A model generated the notes under the pieces. The model had not been told where the DNA came from, searched no databases, and was given only the letters and a program-made list of their open reading frames with translations. Source: VXPQ01 sp965116435 (lineage in GTDB: Bacteria; Bacteroidota; Rhodothermia; Rhodothermales; VXPQ01). From it: a stretch of 64,000 bases of DNA. Location: assembly GCA_965116435.1 (NCBI GenBank), contig OZ220686.1, positions 1,116,001 to 1,180,000 on the forward strand. The letters are read 5' to 3'. Of this stretch, positions 52,545 to 60,565 are shown in pieces. Both the position numbers and the translations under genes were made by a program. Within the stretch, counting starts at the first letter, position 1. Every line of letters begins with the position of its first letter.

Positions 52545-53747
52545 ATGAAACCGCTACGCACACTGGCCGCAGCGCTTCTGCCCGGCGCGCTGCTTTGCAT
52601 GATATGGCCCGGATCTGCCCAGGCGCAGGACCCGCCGCGCTTTTTCCTTGAGGACGGCGATGCGGTCGTGCTGGCGGGAGACGGCCTCGTTGAAAACGCC
52701 CAGCATTTCGGATACGTCGAGACGGCGCTTACGGTGCGGCGCCCCGGCCTGACCTTTCGCAACATCGGCTGGAGCGGCGACACGGTGTTCGGGGAAGCGC
52801 GAGAGCACTACACCTACCCTCCCACCGGATTCGAACACCTCGTGGAGCAATTGACCTCCCCGAAACCTTCGGTGGCCGTGCTGGCGTACGGAGGCAGGTT
52901 GGCGTTCGAAGACCATGAAGCCCTGTCCGAGGCCGTAGAAGGCTATCGCGCCTTGCTCGATACGCTGGCCGCAAGGAACATCCGCTGCGTACTCGTCTCT
53001 CCCGTCCCGCACGACGAACACGCCTCGCCCAACCCGAACGCCGCGGCGCTGAACGAACGCCTGACGGCCGCGCGGGACGCTTTTCGGGACGTGGCCGCCC
53101 GGCGCGGATGCGGCTGGGCGGACGTATTCGACGCCATGGCGGAGGAATACGCACAGGCCGCCTCCGAAGGAGGCGCTCTTACCGAATACGGCGTGCGCCT
53201 GAACGAAGCCGGATACCGGGCGCTGGCCCGCCGCCTCGTCGAGGCCATGGAGCCGCTTCCGCCCAACCTTTCCGTCGATGTGTCCATAGATGGAAATTCC
53301 GGGGCTGTCTCCGGCGGCGCCCGCCGCGACGGCGACGCGCAGGAACCCGGCGTCTACCGGATCATCCCCCACCGCTTGCCCGCGCCCGGCGAGACGCGGC
53401 GCATAGCGATTGCCGGATTGCCGCGAGGAACGTACCGCCTCGCCGCGGGCGGCAAGACGCTGGCCGAGGGTTCGGCGCGCGCATGGCGGGAAGGCCTTGC
53501 CGTACGCCATCCATCAGAAACACAGCAACGGGCCGCCCTGCGCCGCGCCATCGTCGAAAAGAACCGGTTGTATTTTCGCCAGTACCGCCCGCAGAACGAA
53601 ACCTACCTCGTGGGGTTTCGGCAGTACGAACAGGGGCAGAACGCGCCGGAACTCGTCGAACTGGACCCGATCCTGCACGAAAAGGAAAACGAAATCGGGC
53701 GGCTGCGCAGGGCGTCCCCTCTCGTATTCACGCTGACCCGCGAGTAA
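52545..53747 (+). CDS. SGNH-hydrolase-like exported protein
   Basis: This 400-residue protein has a signal peptide (LAAALLPGALLCMIWPGSAQ) and an SGNH/GDSL-like fold at about 35-230: VVLAGDGLVENAQHFGYVET (block I, but with Gly where the catalytic Ser of GDS is expected), FRNIGWSGDTVFGEAREH (block II), SVAVLAYGGRLAFE (block III position, with Tyr-Gly-Gly instead of GxND) and LNEAGYRALA (block V). Absence of the usual Ser suggests a non-hydrolytic role or different catalysis. It ends 1 bp before the PVC-type haem-binding gene, and such SGNH-like proteins are often paired with that family in planctomycete-type loci. Confidence 0.75.
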   Translation: MKPLRTLAAALLPGALLCMIWPGSAQAQDPPRFFLEDGDAVVLAGDGLVENAQHFGYVETALTVRRPGLTFRNIGWSGDTVFGEAREHYTYPPTGFEHLVEQLTSPKPSVAVLAYGGRLAFEDHEALSEAVEGYRALLDTLAARNIRCVLVSPVPHDEHASPNPNAAALNERLTAARDAFRDVAARRGCGWADVFDAMAEEYAQAASEGGALTEYGVRLNEAGYRALARRLVEAMEPLPPNLSVDVSIDGNSGAVSGGARRDGDAQEPGVYRIIPHRLPAPGETRRIAIAGLPRGTYRLAAGGKTLAEGSARAWREGLAVRHPSETQQRAALRRAIVEKNRLYFRQYRPQNETYLVGFRQYEQGQNAPELVELDPILHEKENEIGRLRRASPLVFTLTRE

Positions 53748-53748
53748 C

Positions 53749-56700
53749 ATGCGACAATTTCTTCTGGCCATAACCAGCTTGGCGGTCGCTTCTTCGCTGG
53801 CCGCGCAGGACAACCTGACCAACATCCCGGACCCCGATCCGGCGGCCCAGATGGCGGCGCTGCACGTGGCGGACGGCTTCGAAATCAACCTGTTCGCCGC
53901 CGACCCTATGATCGATCCGCCCATCCAGATGGCGTGGGACGAGCGGGGACGATTGTTCGTGGCGACCAGCGCATCCTACCCGCAACCCGTCGCGGGACAG
54001 GCGGCGAACGACAAAATCTTCATGCTGGAGGATACGGACGGGGACGGCGAGGCGGATCGCTCCGTCCTGTTTGCGGACAGCCTCCTGACGCCCACGGGCG
54101 TGCTGCCCGGCGACGGCGGCGTATACGTAGCCAATTCCACGGAAATACTGCACCTGCAAGACACGGACGGAGACGGACGGGCCGACCGGCGGCGCGTCGT
54201 GCTGTCGGGGTTCGGCGCGGACGACACGCACCATATTATCCACCGCTTCCTGTGGGGTCCCGACGGCCTGTTTTATCTGAATCAGTCCGTATATATCTAC
54301 AGCCATATCGAAACGCCTTGGGGGGTAGAACGGCTCAAGCAGGGCGGCATATGGCGATTCGACCCCGCTGCGCGCCGGCTGAACGTGCTGGCGCGGGGCA
54401 TGTGGAACTCGTGGGGATTCGATTTCGACCGGTGGGGCCAGTCGTTCGCCACGGACGGCGCAGGTGGCGAAGGCGTGTATTTCATTTTCCCCCATGCGGC
54501 CTATGCGCCCGCCTACGGAGCCGCCCGAACGCTTACCGGACTGAATCCGCAGCATCCCAAGTATGCGGGCCTGGCGCTCCTGTCCGGCAGGCATTTTCCC
54601 GACTCGCTCGCCGGACAACTCGTCACCAGCGACTTTCGGGCGAACCGGGTCAAGCGGTTTGCGCTGTCCGAGGACGGCAGCGGCTTTTCGTCCGAGGAGC
54701 AGGAGGACTTGATCTGGACGGATCATGTGGCGTTCCGGCCTGTGGACCTGAATGTGGGGCCGGACGGCGCGCTGTATCTGGCGGACTGGTACAATCCAAT
54801 CATCCAGCACGGGGAAGTGGATTTCCGGGACCCGCGCCGGGACCACCGGCATGGACGCATCTGGCGGATTACGGCGACGGGACGCTCCCTCGTGGACCCG
54901 CCGAACCTGCATAACGCCTCCGCGGAAGACTTGCTCGCGGCCCTTCGCTTGCCGGAAGACTGGACGCGGCGGCAGGCCAAACGGCTTCTCCGGGAACGCG
55001 GCGCCGAGGACGTCGAACCGGTGCTGGACGCACGGACGGCCCGCATCGACCGGAATGCGCCGGACGCCGCGCACGAACTTACGGAAATGCTCTGGACCTA
55101 CCAGGCCATCGGACGGATGAATGCGGATGTGCTGCGCGAGGCGCTTGGGCTGGAAGATCATCGGGCGCGCGCCGCCGCCGTGCGCGTGCTGGGGCATTTC
55201 CCGGACCTCCTCCCCGACACGGATGCGCTGCTGGCGGCATTGGTCGAAGACGAACATCCCCGCGTGCGGCGAGAAGCCGTGCATGTGCTGGGCGAACGGG
55301 GCGCTGCGGGGGCGGCTATGGGCACCACTACGGGCGCGGAAGCCGCGTCCGCAGCGTTGCGCGCGCTCGACCGCCCCATGGACGATTTTCTGGAGTACGC
55401 CTTGTGGTACGCCATCCGGCAGCTGGAGCCGCACTGGATGCCGCGTTTCGAGGAGGACAGCACGTTCTTCGGCGGCGATATCCGGCGCATGGTTTTTGCC
55501 TTGCACGCGGCGGACGCGCCGGAAGCCGCGGCGCGTCTGGCCGGGCTGTACGCACGCGGGGAGATTCCCGACGACCGGACGGCCAGCGTACTGGAATCCC
55601 TCGCGGAGCGCGGGAACGCCGAGGCCATGGACGCCCTGCTTGATCTTGCCGCGCAGAACGACCTGCGAGGCGAAAACGGCGCCATAGCACATCTCGACGC
55701 GCTCCTGACCGCTGCGGAGGACGAAGACCGCCGCCCTGCGGAACCCGCCGACCGGCTCCAGGCCTTGCTGGAACGCGAGGACCCGGAAATCCGGGCGCGG
55801 GCGGCCCGCCTCGCGGGCGCCTGGGGCGAAACGACCCTGCGGACCGCCCTCGCGGACCTCGCGGAAGCACCCGAGGAAACGTTGCAGGAAGCAGGGCTGG
55901 CAGGGCTTGCCGCCTTTCGGGACAGCAGCAGTTTCGCCGCATTGCAGGCCATGGCGGAAGACCCGGATCGCCCGCCCACGCTGCGGCTGGAGGCGGCCCG
56001 TCTGCTGCCCTCCGTCGATATGGAACGCGCCGCCCCCGTCGCCCTCGCGTTCTTGCAGGATGTGCATAGCGTGGCACAGGACCTGGACTCCTGGCCGCTC
56101 TTCAACGCCTTTCTCATGCAAGAAGGCGGGCGGGACGCGCTGACGGACGCCTTGCGCGCCCGCGGCGTCCCGGCGGCGTTCGCGCAAGAAGGGCTGGACC
56201 GCATTCGCGGGCGCAACCGGAGTTACGAACCGCTCCGGGATGCTTTTCGGGCTTCGGGCGCGGTCTCTGCAGCGCCCCGCGTCGATCCGGACCTGGACGG
56301 CTGGGCGTTGCAGCGCCTGCATTACGACGTGAAAGGAAAGGGGAATCCTGCCCGCGGCGAAGCACTGTATGGACGCCTGCAATGCGGCAGTTGCCATGTG
56401 ATTGGCGGGGCGGGCGGACTCGCCGGGCCGGATTTGTCCGCGATCGGGGTCACGGCGCCCATAGATTATCTTACGGAATCCCTGCTTAAACCCGAACAAG
56501 CCGTCAAGGACGGGTATACGCTGGTTCGCATCGTACATACGGATGGCAGCATCGCGACGGGCAACCTCATGGGCGAAACGGAGGCGGACGTGCTCGTGCG
56601 GGATGCGGCGGGCCAAGTGGAGCGCATTCCCAAAAGCCGCATCCGAACGCGGGAAATCATTCCGGGATCGCTCATGCCGGCGGGCCTTACCGCCTCGCTG

Positions 56701-57363
56701 GACCGGGACGAGTTCGTGGATCTGGTGGCTTTTCTGTCTGCGCTGGGCGAAGAGGGGCCGTATCGCGTGCCCGCTTCGGCGGACGGGAGCGAAACCGTGC
56801 GGAGATGGCGCGTATGGCGCCCTTCCGATCCCGTCGTTGAGGAGGTCCGGCGGGCAGGCCCTGCGTTCGCCGTAACCGGGGAAGGCGTAGCCTGGGCGCC
56901 CCTGCATAGTACGGTGGCGGGGCATGTGCCGCTGGCGGAACTGCCCGAGGCCGCCGGATACAGCATCGCATACTTCGAGGTGGATGTAGAAACGCCCGGC
57001 CCGGTCGCTGTGGTCGTGGAAATACCGAACGGCGAGGCGGAGGGCATTACGGAAGGGACTACACAAGAGATTACGGAAGGGACTACACAAGAGATTATGG
57101 AAGGGGTTACGGAAGAGGTTATGGAAGGGATTACAGAAGGGATTACAGAAGGGATTACAGAAGGGGTTACGGAAGGGGTTACGGCCTGGGTAGACGGGCA
57201 GCCGGCGGCCCTCGTCGGAGGACGGATCGAATTCGCGGGCGAGGCGGGGCGGCGACGGATTACGCTGGCCGTGGATCGGACCCGGCGCAAGGAAGGCGTC
57301 CTGCGGGCGACATTGCCCGGCGGCGAAAACGAGGCGGGAATCTCTGTGGCGAAAGAATGGTGA
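53749..57363 (+). CDS. PVC-type haem-binding CxxCH protein (NHL-like propeller, HEAT repeats, cytochrome c)
   Basis: This 1204-residue exported protein (signal LLAITSLAVASSLAAQ) has an N-terminal propeller like soluble glucose/sorbosone dehydrogenases (FEINLFAADPMIDPPIQMAW; DTDGDGEADRSVLF; NVGPDGALYLADWYNP), a HEAT-like helical middle (about 400-850) and a cytochrome c domain with CGSCH near residue 880 (GRLQCGSCHVIGGAGG) and PEQAVKDGYTLV. The C-terminus carries a tandem array encoding EGIT/EGVT units (57043-57182) before VTAWVDGQPAALVGG. This family is abundant in Planctomycetes/Verrucomicrobia and is thought to be a membrane-bound sugar dehydrogenase, though activity is unproven. It follows the SGNH-like gene with a 1-bp gap. 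Confidence 0.88.
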   Translation: MRQFLLAITSLAVASSLAAQDNLTNIPDPDPAAQMAALHVADGFEINLFAADPMIDPPIQMAWDERGRLFVATSASYPQPVAGQAANDKIFMLEDTDGDGEADRSVLFADSLLTPTGVLPGDGGVYVANSTEILHLQDTDGDGRADRRRVVLSGFGADDTHHIIHRFLWGPDGLFYLNQSVYIYSHIETPWGVERLKQGGIWRFDPAARRLNVLARGMWNSWGFDFDRWGQSFATDGAGGEGVYFIFPHAAYAPAYGAARTLTGLNPQHPKYAGLALLSGRHFPDSLAGQLVTSDFRANRVKRFALSEDGSGFSSEEQEDLIWTDHVAFRPVDLNVGPDGALYLADWYNPIIQHGEVDFRDPRRDHRHGRIWRITATGRSLVDPPNLHNASAEDLLAALRLPEDWTRRQAKRLLRERGAEDVEPVLDARTARIDRNAPDAAHELTEMLWTYQAIGRMNADVLREALGLEDHRARAAAVRVLGHFPDLLPDTDALLAALVEDEHPRVRREAVHVLGERGAAGAAMGTTTGAEAASAALRALDRPMDDFLEYALWYAIRQLEPHWMPRFEEDSTFFGGDIRRMVFALHAADAPEAAARLAGLYARGEIPDDRTASVLESLAERGNAEAMDALLDLAAQNDLRGENGAIAHLDALLTAAEDEDRRPAEPADRLQALLEREDPEIRARAARLAGAWGETTLRTALADLAEAPEETLQEAGLAGLAAFRDSSSFAALQAMAEDPDRPPTLRLEAARLLPSVDMERAAPVALAFLQDVHSVAQDLDSWPLFNAFLMQEGGRDALTDALRARGVPAAFAQEGLDRIRGRNRSYEPLRDAFRASGAVSAAPRVDPDLDGWALQRLHYDVKGKGNPARGEALYGRLQCGSCHVIGGAGGLAGPDLSAIGVTAPIDYLTESLLKPEQAVKDGYTLVRIVHTDGSIATGNLMGETEADVLVRDAAGQVERIPKSRIRTREIIPGSLMPAGLTASLDRDEFVDLVAFLSALGEEGPYRVPASADGSETVRRWRVWRPSDPVVEEVRRAGPAFAVTGEGVAWAPLHSTVAGHVPLAELPEAAGYSIAYFEVDVETPGPVAVVVEIPNGEAEGITEGTTQEITEGTTQEIMEGVTEEVMEGITEGITEGITEGVTEGVTAWVDGQPAALVGGRIEFAGEAGRRRITLAVDRTRRKEGVLRATLPGGENEAGISVAKEW
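57043..57182. repeat. 12-bp in-frame tandem repeat in the PVC-type haem gene
   Basis: About eleven units of GGGRTTACRGAA or the variant GGGACTACACAAGAG type repeat, including two longer 24-bp composite units. They encode ITEG, VTEG and TTQE runs, splitting a conserved strand that would otherwise read GVTAWVDGQ. Confidence 0.85.
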
Positions 57364-57372
57364 GGCGCGGCG

Positions 57373-57974
57373 GGGCGCCAAAAATAAATTTTCCCGTAGG
57401 TGTTATATTTTAGAAAGTAGTGTGTCTATGGGGATGATGCGAGTGGGAAGCGCGGAAAACAAGCGCACCCGCCGGTCAACGAGCGAATGCAGTGGCGGAC
57501 GACGGGATCGGGCATGAGCGGAAAACGGTTTCGGTCGGCAAAACGGGCGCTCCGAAAAACCGTGAAAAAAACCGCATTTTTCCGGCCCGGAAGCCTGAAC
57601 AAGGCTACTCGCTTCGCGTAACGTATCTGAAACCAGCCCAATGAAGGAGGCGACCCATGAAAAACAAAGAAAACAACACGGACAGGGTTATCAACCGGTT
57701 TATCCGGTACGCAACGTTTGCAGGCATTGTCGTTGCATGCGTTCATCTCTGGAGCGTTCCAAGCCGTCTTGACGCAGTAGAATCCGAACTTGACTCAGTA
57801 GAATTCGAAGTCAAGGACATGCGAATTGATCACGGAGAACGGCTTGCATGGATTGAAGGCGCATTATCTGGAAACCAATCCGCGCCGCCAGACTCCACGC
57901 TGGCCCCCGTACAGACGGGCGCATTGGCGGCGGTCCCGGAACCAGACCCCGAAACGCACGAATGAACGCCGCCG
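57373..57974. repeat. ~600-bp direct repeat, copy 1
   Basis: From GGGCGCCAAAAATAAATTTT to GAATGAACGCCGCCG this segment is nearly the same as 58661-59270, including one small gene and about 285 bp of leader. It differs by scattered substitutions, a 21-bp insertion inside the gene and an indel in the leader. In the leader a frame that is open in copy 2 (58711-58938) is broken here, arguing that the leader is not protein-coding. Confidence 0.85.
57657..57965 (+). CDS. Small membrane-anchored coiled-coil protein (copy 1)
   Basis: This 102-residue protein has one transmembrane segment (RYATFAGIVVACVHLWSV, about 17-34), then a short heptad-like region (RLDAVESELDSVEFEVKDM) and a Pro-rich acidic tail. 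I do not recognise the family. AAGGAGGCG precedes the ATG by 7 nt, a strong ribosome-binding site. A near-identical copy at 58974 lacks the seven residues ESELDSV. The leader CGCGTAACGTATCTGAAACC occurs before both copies and before the gene at 59319. Function is unknown; single-pass topology with a cytoplasmic or periplasmic helix is inferred. Confidence 0.65.
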   Translation: MKNKENNTDRVINRFIRYATFAGIVVACVHLWSVPSRLDAVESELDSVEFEVKDMRIDHGERLAWIEGALSGNQSAPPDSTLAPVQTGALAAVPEPDPETHE

Positions 57975-58035
57975 ATAAACAGAAAATACTGGGTTCGCTC
58001 AGTGCCCATGCTCAAACGAAAACCCCTGAAACGTG

Positions 58036-58302
58036 ATGATAACCCCTGAGCTAATCGCCTTTAGCAGTACGGTTGTACTTGCCCTTTCGCTTTTGCTAAA
58101 CTTTGTTGCTTTCCGTCGCAAGGTCCGCCAAGATGATGCCACAGACAGGCGGGAAGAACGAAAAGAACTTCGGAACGCAATGGACGATGGATTTAAGGGA
58201 ATACGAGAGGGTATTCGGGAAAATAGAGAAGATATTCGGGAAAATCGACAGGCTATTCGAGCCATCAATGAGATTCTCCTGAAACGTTGGGACAAAGAAT
58301 GA
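58036..58302 (+). CDS. Small membrane protein with basic/acidic coiled coil
   Basis: This 88-residue protein has an N-terminal transmembrane helix (LIAFSSTVVLALSLLLNFVA) followed by a highly charged helix with an internal repeat (GIREGIRENREDIRENRQAI). I do not recognise it. The ATG at 58036 follows an in-frame GTG and has no clear Shine-Dalgarno. It lies between the two copies of the duplicated cassette and has the same general plan (one membrane helix plus coiled coil). Confidence 0.6.
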   Translation: MITPELIAFSSTVVLALSLLLNFVAFRRKVRQDDATDRREERKELRNAMDDGFKGIREGIRENREDIRENRQAIRAINEILLKRWDKE

Positions 58303-58469
58303 TCGTATTTCCGTTATTGTGGACGCGAAGAAACCGAAACCCAGGCCGAGGCAACGTAGTCGCCCGGAGACGCGGGTGTTAAAGATCAACCCTACGCCAG
58401 AGTTCCTGGCGAAGTGCATCGTCTCGCCCGTCAAAAAAACCCAAGTAGCCTGAAAATGGTTACTTTCGC

Positions 58470-58595
58470 ATATAACCTCCTTCAAAAATGACCCCAGGCG
58501 CCCAAGAACTTGGGCAGCATATGCGTGCAATCTATACCTTCCTCATACAGGGGGAAAGGAACGCGATCGATCCTGCCCAAACGGACGTGCCTTAA
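58470..58595 (+). pseudogene. Fragment of a paralogue of the gene at 59559
   Basis: In frame with a TAA just upstream, the sequence reads PSKMTPGAQELGQHMRAIYT, then FLIQGERNAIDPAQTDVP and a stop. This parallels PSKMTSNAQIFAQHLRATYF in the gene at 59559. Only this C-terminal part is present, so I take it as a decayed paralogue. Its stop codon lies in an AT-rich palindrome. Confidence 0.6.
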
Positions 58596-58635
58596 TTTTT
58601 TAACCCGAGAATTTTGCGGCCTAATTTTTTAAGGC
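58589..58635. repeat. 47-bp AT-rich palindromic repeat (second copy)
   Basis: GCCTTAATTTTTTAACC, CGAGAATTTTGCGG and CCTAATTTTTTAAGGC in succession form an inverted repeat. It is related in reverse complement to 27387-27431. Elsewhere between 58303 and 58660 I see only the gene fragment at 58470. Confidence 0.6.
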
Positions 58636-58660
58636 GGTGGTTCAAGGGGCGGATTTTCCA

Positions 58661-59270
58661 GGGCGCCAAAAAATAAATTTTCCCGTAGGCGTTATATTCC
58701 AGAAAGTAATGTGTCTATGGGGATGATGCGGGCGGGAAGCGCGGAAAACAATGCGGCCCCGCCGGTCACAAGCGAACGAGGCGGCCCCGCCGGTCGACGA
58801 GCGAATGCAGCGGCGGACGACGGGATCGGACATGAGCGGCAGACGGTTTCGGTCGGCAAAACGGGCGCTCCAAAAAACCGTGGAAAAAACCGCATTTTCC
58901 GGCCCGGAAGCCTGAACAAGGCCGCTTTCTTCGCGTAACGTATCTGAAACCAGCCCAATGAAGGAGGCGACCCATGAAAAACAAAGAAAACAACACGGAC
59001 AGGGTTATCAACCGGTTTATCCGGTACGCAACGTTTGCAGGCATTGTCGTTGCATGCGTTCATCTCTGGAGCGTTCCAAGCCGTCTTGACGCGGTAGAAT
59101 TCGAAGTCAAGGACATGCGAATTGATCACGGAGAACGGCTTGCATGGATTGAAGGCGCATTATCTGGAAACCAACCTGCGCCGCCGGACTCCACGCTGAC
59201 TCCCATACAGACGGACGCATTGGCGGCGGTCCCGGAACCGGACCCCGAAACGGACGAATGAACGCCGCCG
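58661..59270. repeat. ~600-bp direct repeat, copy 2
   Basis: This is the partner of 57373-57974, in the same orientation and about 1.29 kb downstream. The leader contains a local duplication (GCGGCCCCGCCGGTC twice). Its 3' end runs directly into a third copy of the 40-bp pre-gene leader at 59271. Confidence 0.85.
58974..59261 (+). CDS. Small membrane-anchored coiled-coil protein (copy 2)
   Basis: This 95-residue protein is identical over the first 41 residues to the product at 57657 and then lacks the ESELDSV heptad. The transmembrane helix and acidic Pro-rich tail are retained, with a few substitutions (for example THE to TDE at the end). The same AAGGAGGCG site precedes the start. Loss or gain of exactly one heptad suggests slippage within the coiled coil. 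Confidence 0.65.
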   Translation: MKNKENNTDRVINRFIRYATFAGIVVACVHLWSVPSRLDAVEFEVKDMRIDHGERLAWIEGALSGNQPAPPDSTLTPIQTDALAAVPEPDPETDE

Positions 59271-59318
59271 CTTTCTTCGCGTAACGTATCTGAAACCAGC
59301 CAAATGAAGGAGCAAGCC

Positions 59319-59489
59319 ATGGATTACAAGGAACTGCTGGCCCACGGGATCGCCCCAAAGGATTTTGTGCATGCAGAATTCGCCGAAGTCAAAACGGAGA
59401 TCAAGGCCTTCGAGAATCGCTTGCTGAACCGAATATCTGCCGGCACAATCTTGATCATAGCCGCTGTCATAGGCGGGTACTTCGTGTAA
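59319..59489 (+). CDS. Small tail-anchored membrane protein
   Basis: This 56-residue protein has an amphipathic helix (FAEVKTEIKAFENRLLNRI) followed by a C-terminal membrane helix (AGTILIIAAVIGGYFV). ATG at 59319 is chosen because AAGGAG lies 6 nt upstream; the in-frame ATG at 59304 is part of the leader. The leader (TTCGCGTAACGTATCTGAAA...) is shared with the two duplicated genes upstream, so the three may be coregulated. The layout resembles small DUF1640-like coiled-coil membrane proteins, without firm assignment. Confidence 0.6.
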   Translation: MDYKELLAHGIAPKDFVHAEFAEVKTEIKAFENRLLNRISAGTILIIAAVIGGYFV

Positions 59490-59558
59490 GGCATCCAGAA
59501 ACAACCCGCGCCTGCGATGCATTGACAAGCGTGCACGGGACAAAAAAATACCGCAAGT

Positions 59559-59936
59559 ATGCAAAAAATCGGGCAATCAGAGCATCTCGATACCTGGGCA
59601 ACCCGCAAGCGGCAGCAATCTGGCGACGGGCTGACGATCCGCATAGACGAGGTCCGCTTTGGGCAAGGCGTATTGCGCAGGCATAAGCCGATAACCCTGC
59701 ATCCCCGCCCCTCTGCCTGCGGCAAGTATTTCGACGTTGAATTCGAGGACATTGACATGACGCTTACGTTCTCGTTGGAAGAAAATGTCCAGGCGGGAGT
59801 CGAAGAAGCGTTATCGGTCATGTGGAAGGAGTATGCCATGGAGGAACCTTCAAAAATGACCTCAAATGCACAAATTTTTGCCCAACATTTGCGTGCCACC
59901 TATTTTTTCAATCGGTGGCTTCTTGTCCATGAATAA
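59559..59936 (+). CDS. Uncharacterised protein
   Basis: This 125-residue soluble protein begins MQKIGQSEHLDTW, has a beta-rich middle (GLTIRIDEVRFGQGVL; KYFDVEFEDIDMTLTFSLEE) and a helical end (VEEALSVMWKEYAMEEPSKM). I do not recognise the family. A fragment of a paralogue at 58470-58595 continues with a different tail, so the last ~20 residues here (FNRWLLVHE) may be a truncation or frameshift product. Its 3' end overlaps the convergent gene at 59908 by 29 bp. Confidence 0.6.
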   Translation: MQKIGQSEHLDTWATRKRQQSGDGLTIRIDEVRFGQGVLRRHKPITLHPRPSACGKYFDVEFEDIDMTLTFSLEENVQAGVEEALSVMWKEYAMEEPSKMTSNAQIFAQHLRATYFFNRWLLVHE

Positions 59937-60393
59937 TGCTCCGTATTTCAGAATCAAGAAATTGGTTAAATTTTGCATCGGCAGCAAGGGTGGCGGTCTC
60001 GGCTATATCCTCAATGCGATAAAGTATTTCCTCAAGCACCTGTTTTTCTTCGGACGAACGGGGCTGGCTGTCGATGGATTGCCGAAAAGCGTCGGCGGTA
60101 TCAAGGGATAGGGCCGCCAACCTGACAAAGACCTTGCGGTCCTGATCAGGTACAATCTTAATGTCGCTCACCAAAGATGCAACATATTCGACCCCAGTCT
60201 TCATCCATGCAACTTCTAAAGGATCGAGTTTGCGTGGCGAGCCGTTGCCTCGCAACCACTCAAGGTTGTAGCAGGCCACTGACTGGGGGCCATCCATTCT
60301 CCAGCCAATATCGTCCAGTATCTTCTTCATCACAGGAAGCGGCTTGGTTCCTTTAGTATGTATATGCCAAACCACTCGGTATGAGATCGCCAT
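59908..60393 (-). CDS. Uncharacterised partner of the HicB-like gene
   Basis: This 161-residue soluble, mainly helical protein starts MAISYRVVWHIHTKG. I do not recognise it; it lacks the HicA pattern (GSHH) expected beside HicB, and it is more than twice HicA's length. It starts within the 3' end of the HicB-like gene (about 40-bp overlap), which implies a coupled two-gene unit. The middle contains DPLEVAWMKTGVEYVASLVS and the end RIEDIAETATLAADAKFNQF. A toxin, an antitoxin-associated or another regulatory role is possible; none is shown. Confidence 0.6.
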   Translation of the reverse strand: MAISYRVVWHIHTKGTKPLPVMKKILDDIGWRMDGPQSVACYNLEWLRGNGSPRKLDPLEVAWMKTGVEYVASLVSDIKIVPDQDRKVFVRLAALSLDTADAFRQSIDSQPRSSEEKQVLEEILYRIEDIAETATLAADAKFNQFLDSEIRSIIHGQEATD

Positions 60394-60565
60394 GCCTGAC
60401 ACTCATTTCCATATACGCTGAAACGGCCTTTTGCACAGCGGGACGCAGTTCGCTTTGCGTCTCGCAATAGACAGAGATGCCGGGGATCTCAGGACAGTAG
60501 GCAAAAAAATCGTTGTCTACTTTCTGGACATTGACCGTGAACTTGATTCGCCTGGGTATCATCAC
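60353..60565 (-). CDS. HicB-like (DUF1902-type) antitoxin-fold protein
   Basis: This 70-residue protein has the HicB-like partial RNase-H fold signature: IKFTVNVQKVDNDFFAYCPE, IPGISVYCETQSELRPAV and a C-terminal helix QKAVSAYMEM. Such proteins are usually antitoxins of HicAB modules. No HicA is present; instead the gene overlaps an uncharacterised 161-residue protein. It lacks the extra DNA-binding domain of longer HicB proteins. Confidence 0.7.
   Translation of the reverse strand: MMIPRRIKFTVNVQKVDNDFFAYCPEIPGISVYCETQSELRPAVQKAVSAYMEMSVRHGDLIPSGLAYTY

Noticed and set aside
53728..57381. 1217-residue minus-strand frame opposite the PVC-type haem gene
   Set aside because: A shadow frame of a GC-rich gene; Arg/His-rich composition, no domains, and the plus strand encodes a recognised protein.
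58303..58448. Short frame reading VDAKKPKPRPRQRSRPETRV onward after the 88-residue gene
   Set aside because: No ATG start or ribosome-binding site; basic low-complexity product of under 50 residues with no visible relative.
58460..58471. Three-codon frame (ATG CGA AAG TAA) on the minus strand behind a strong AAGGAGGT
   Set aside because: The Shine-Dalgarno-like bases are the complement of a coding segment conserved in the paralogue at 59559, and the spacing is only 3 nt, so it is probably chance.
58711..58938. 75-residue frame in the leader of the second duplicated cassette
   Set aside because: The equivalent frame in copy 1 is broken by a stop and indel, so it is not conserved as coding.
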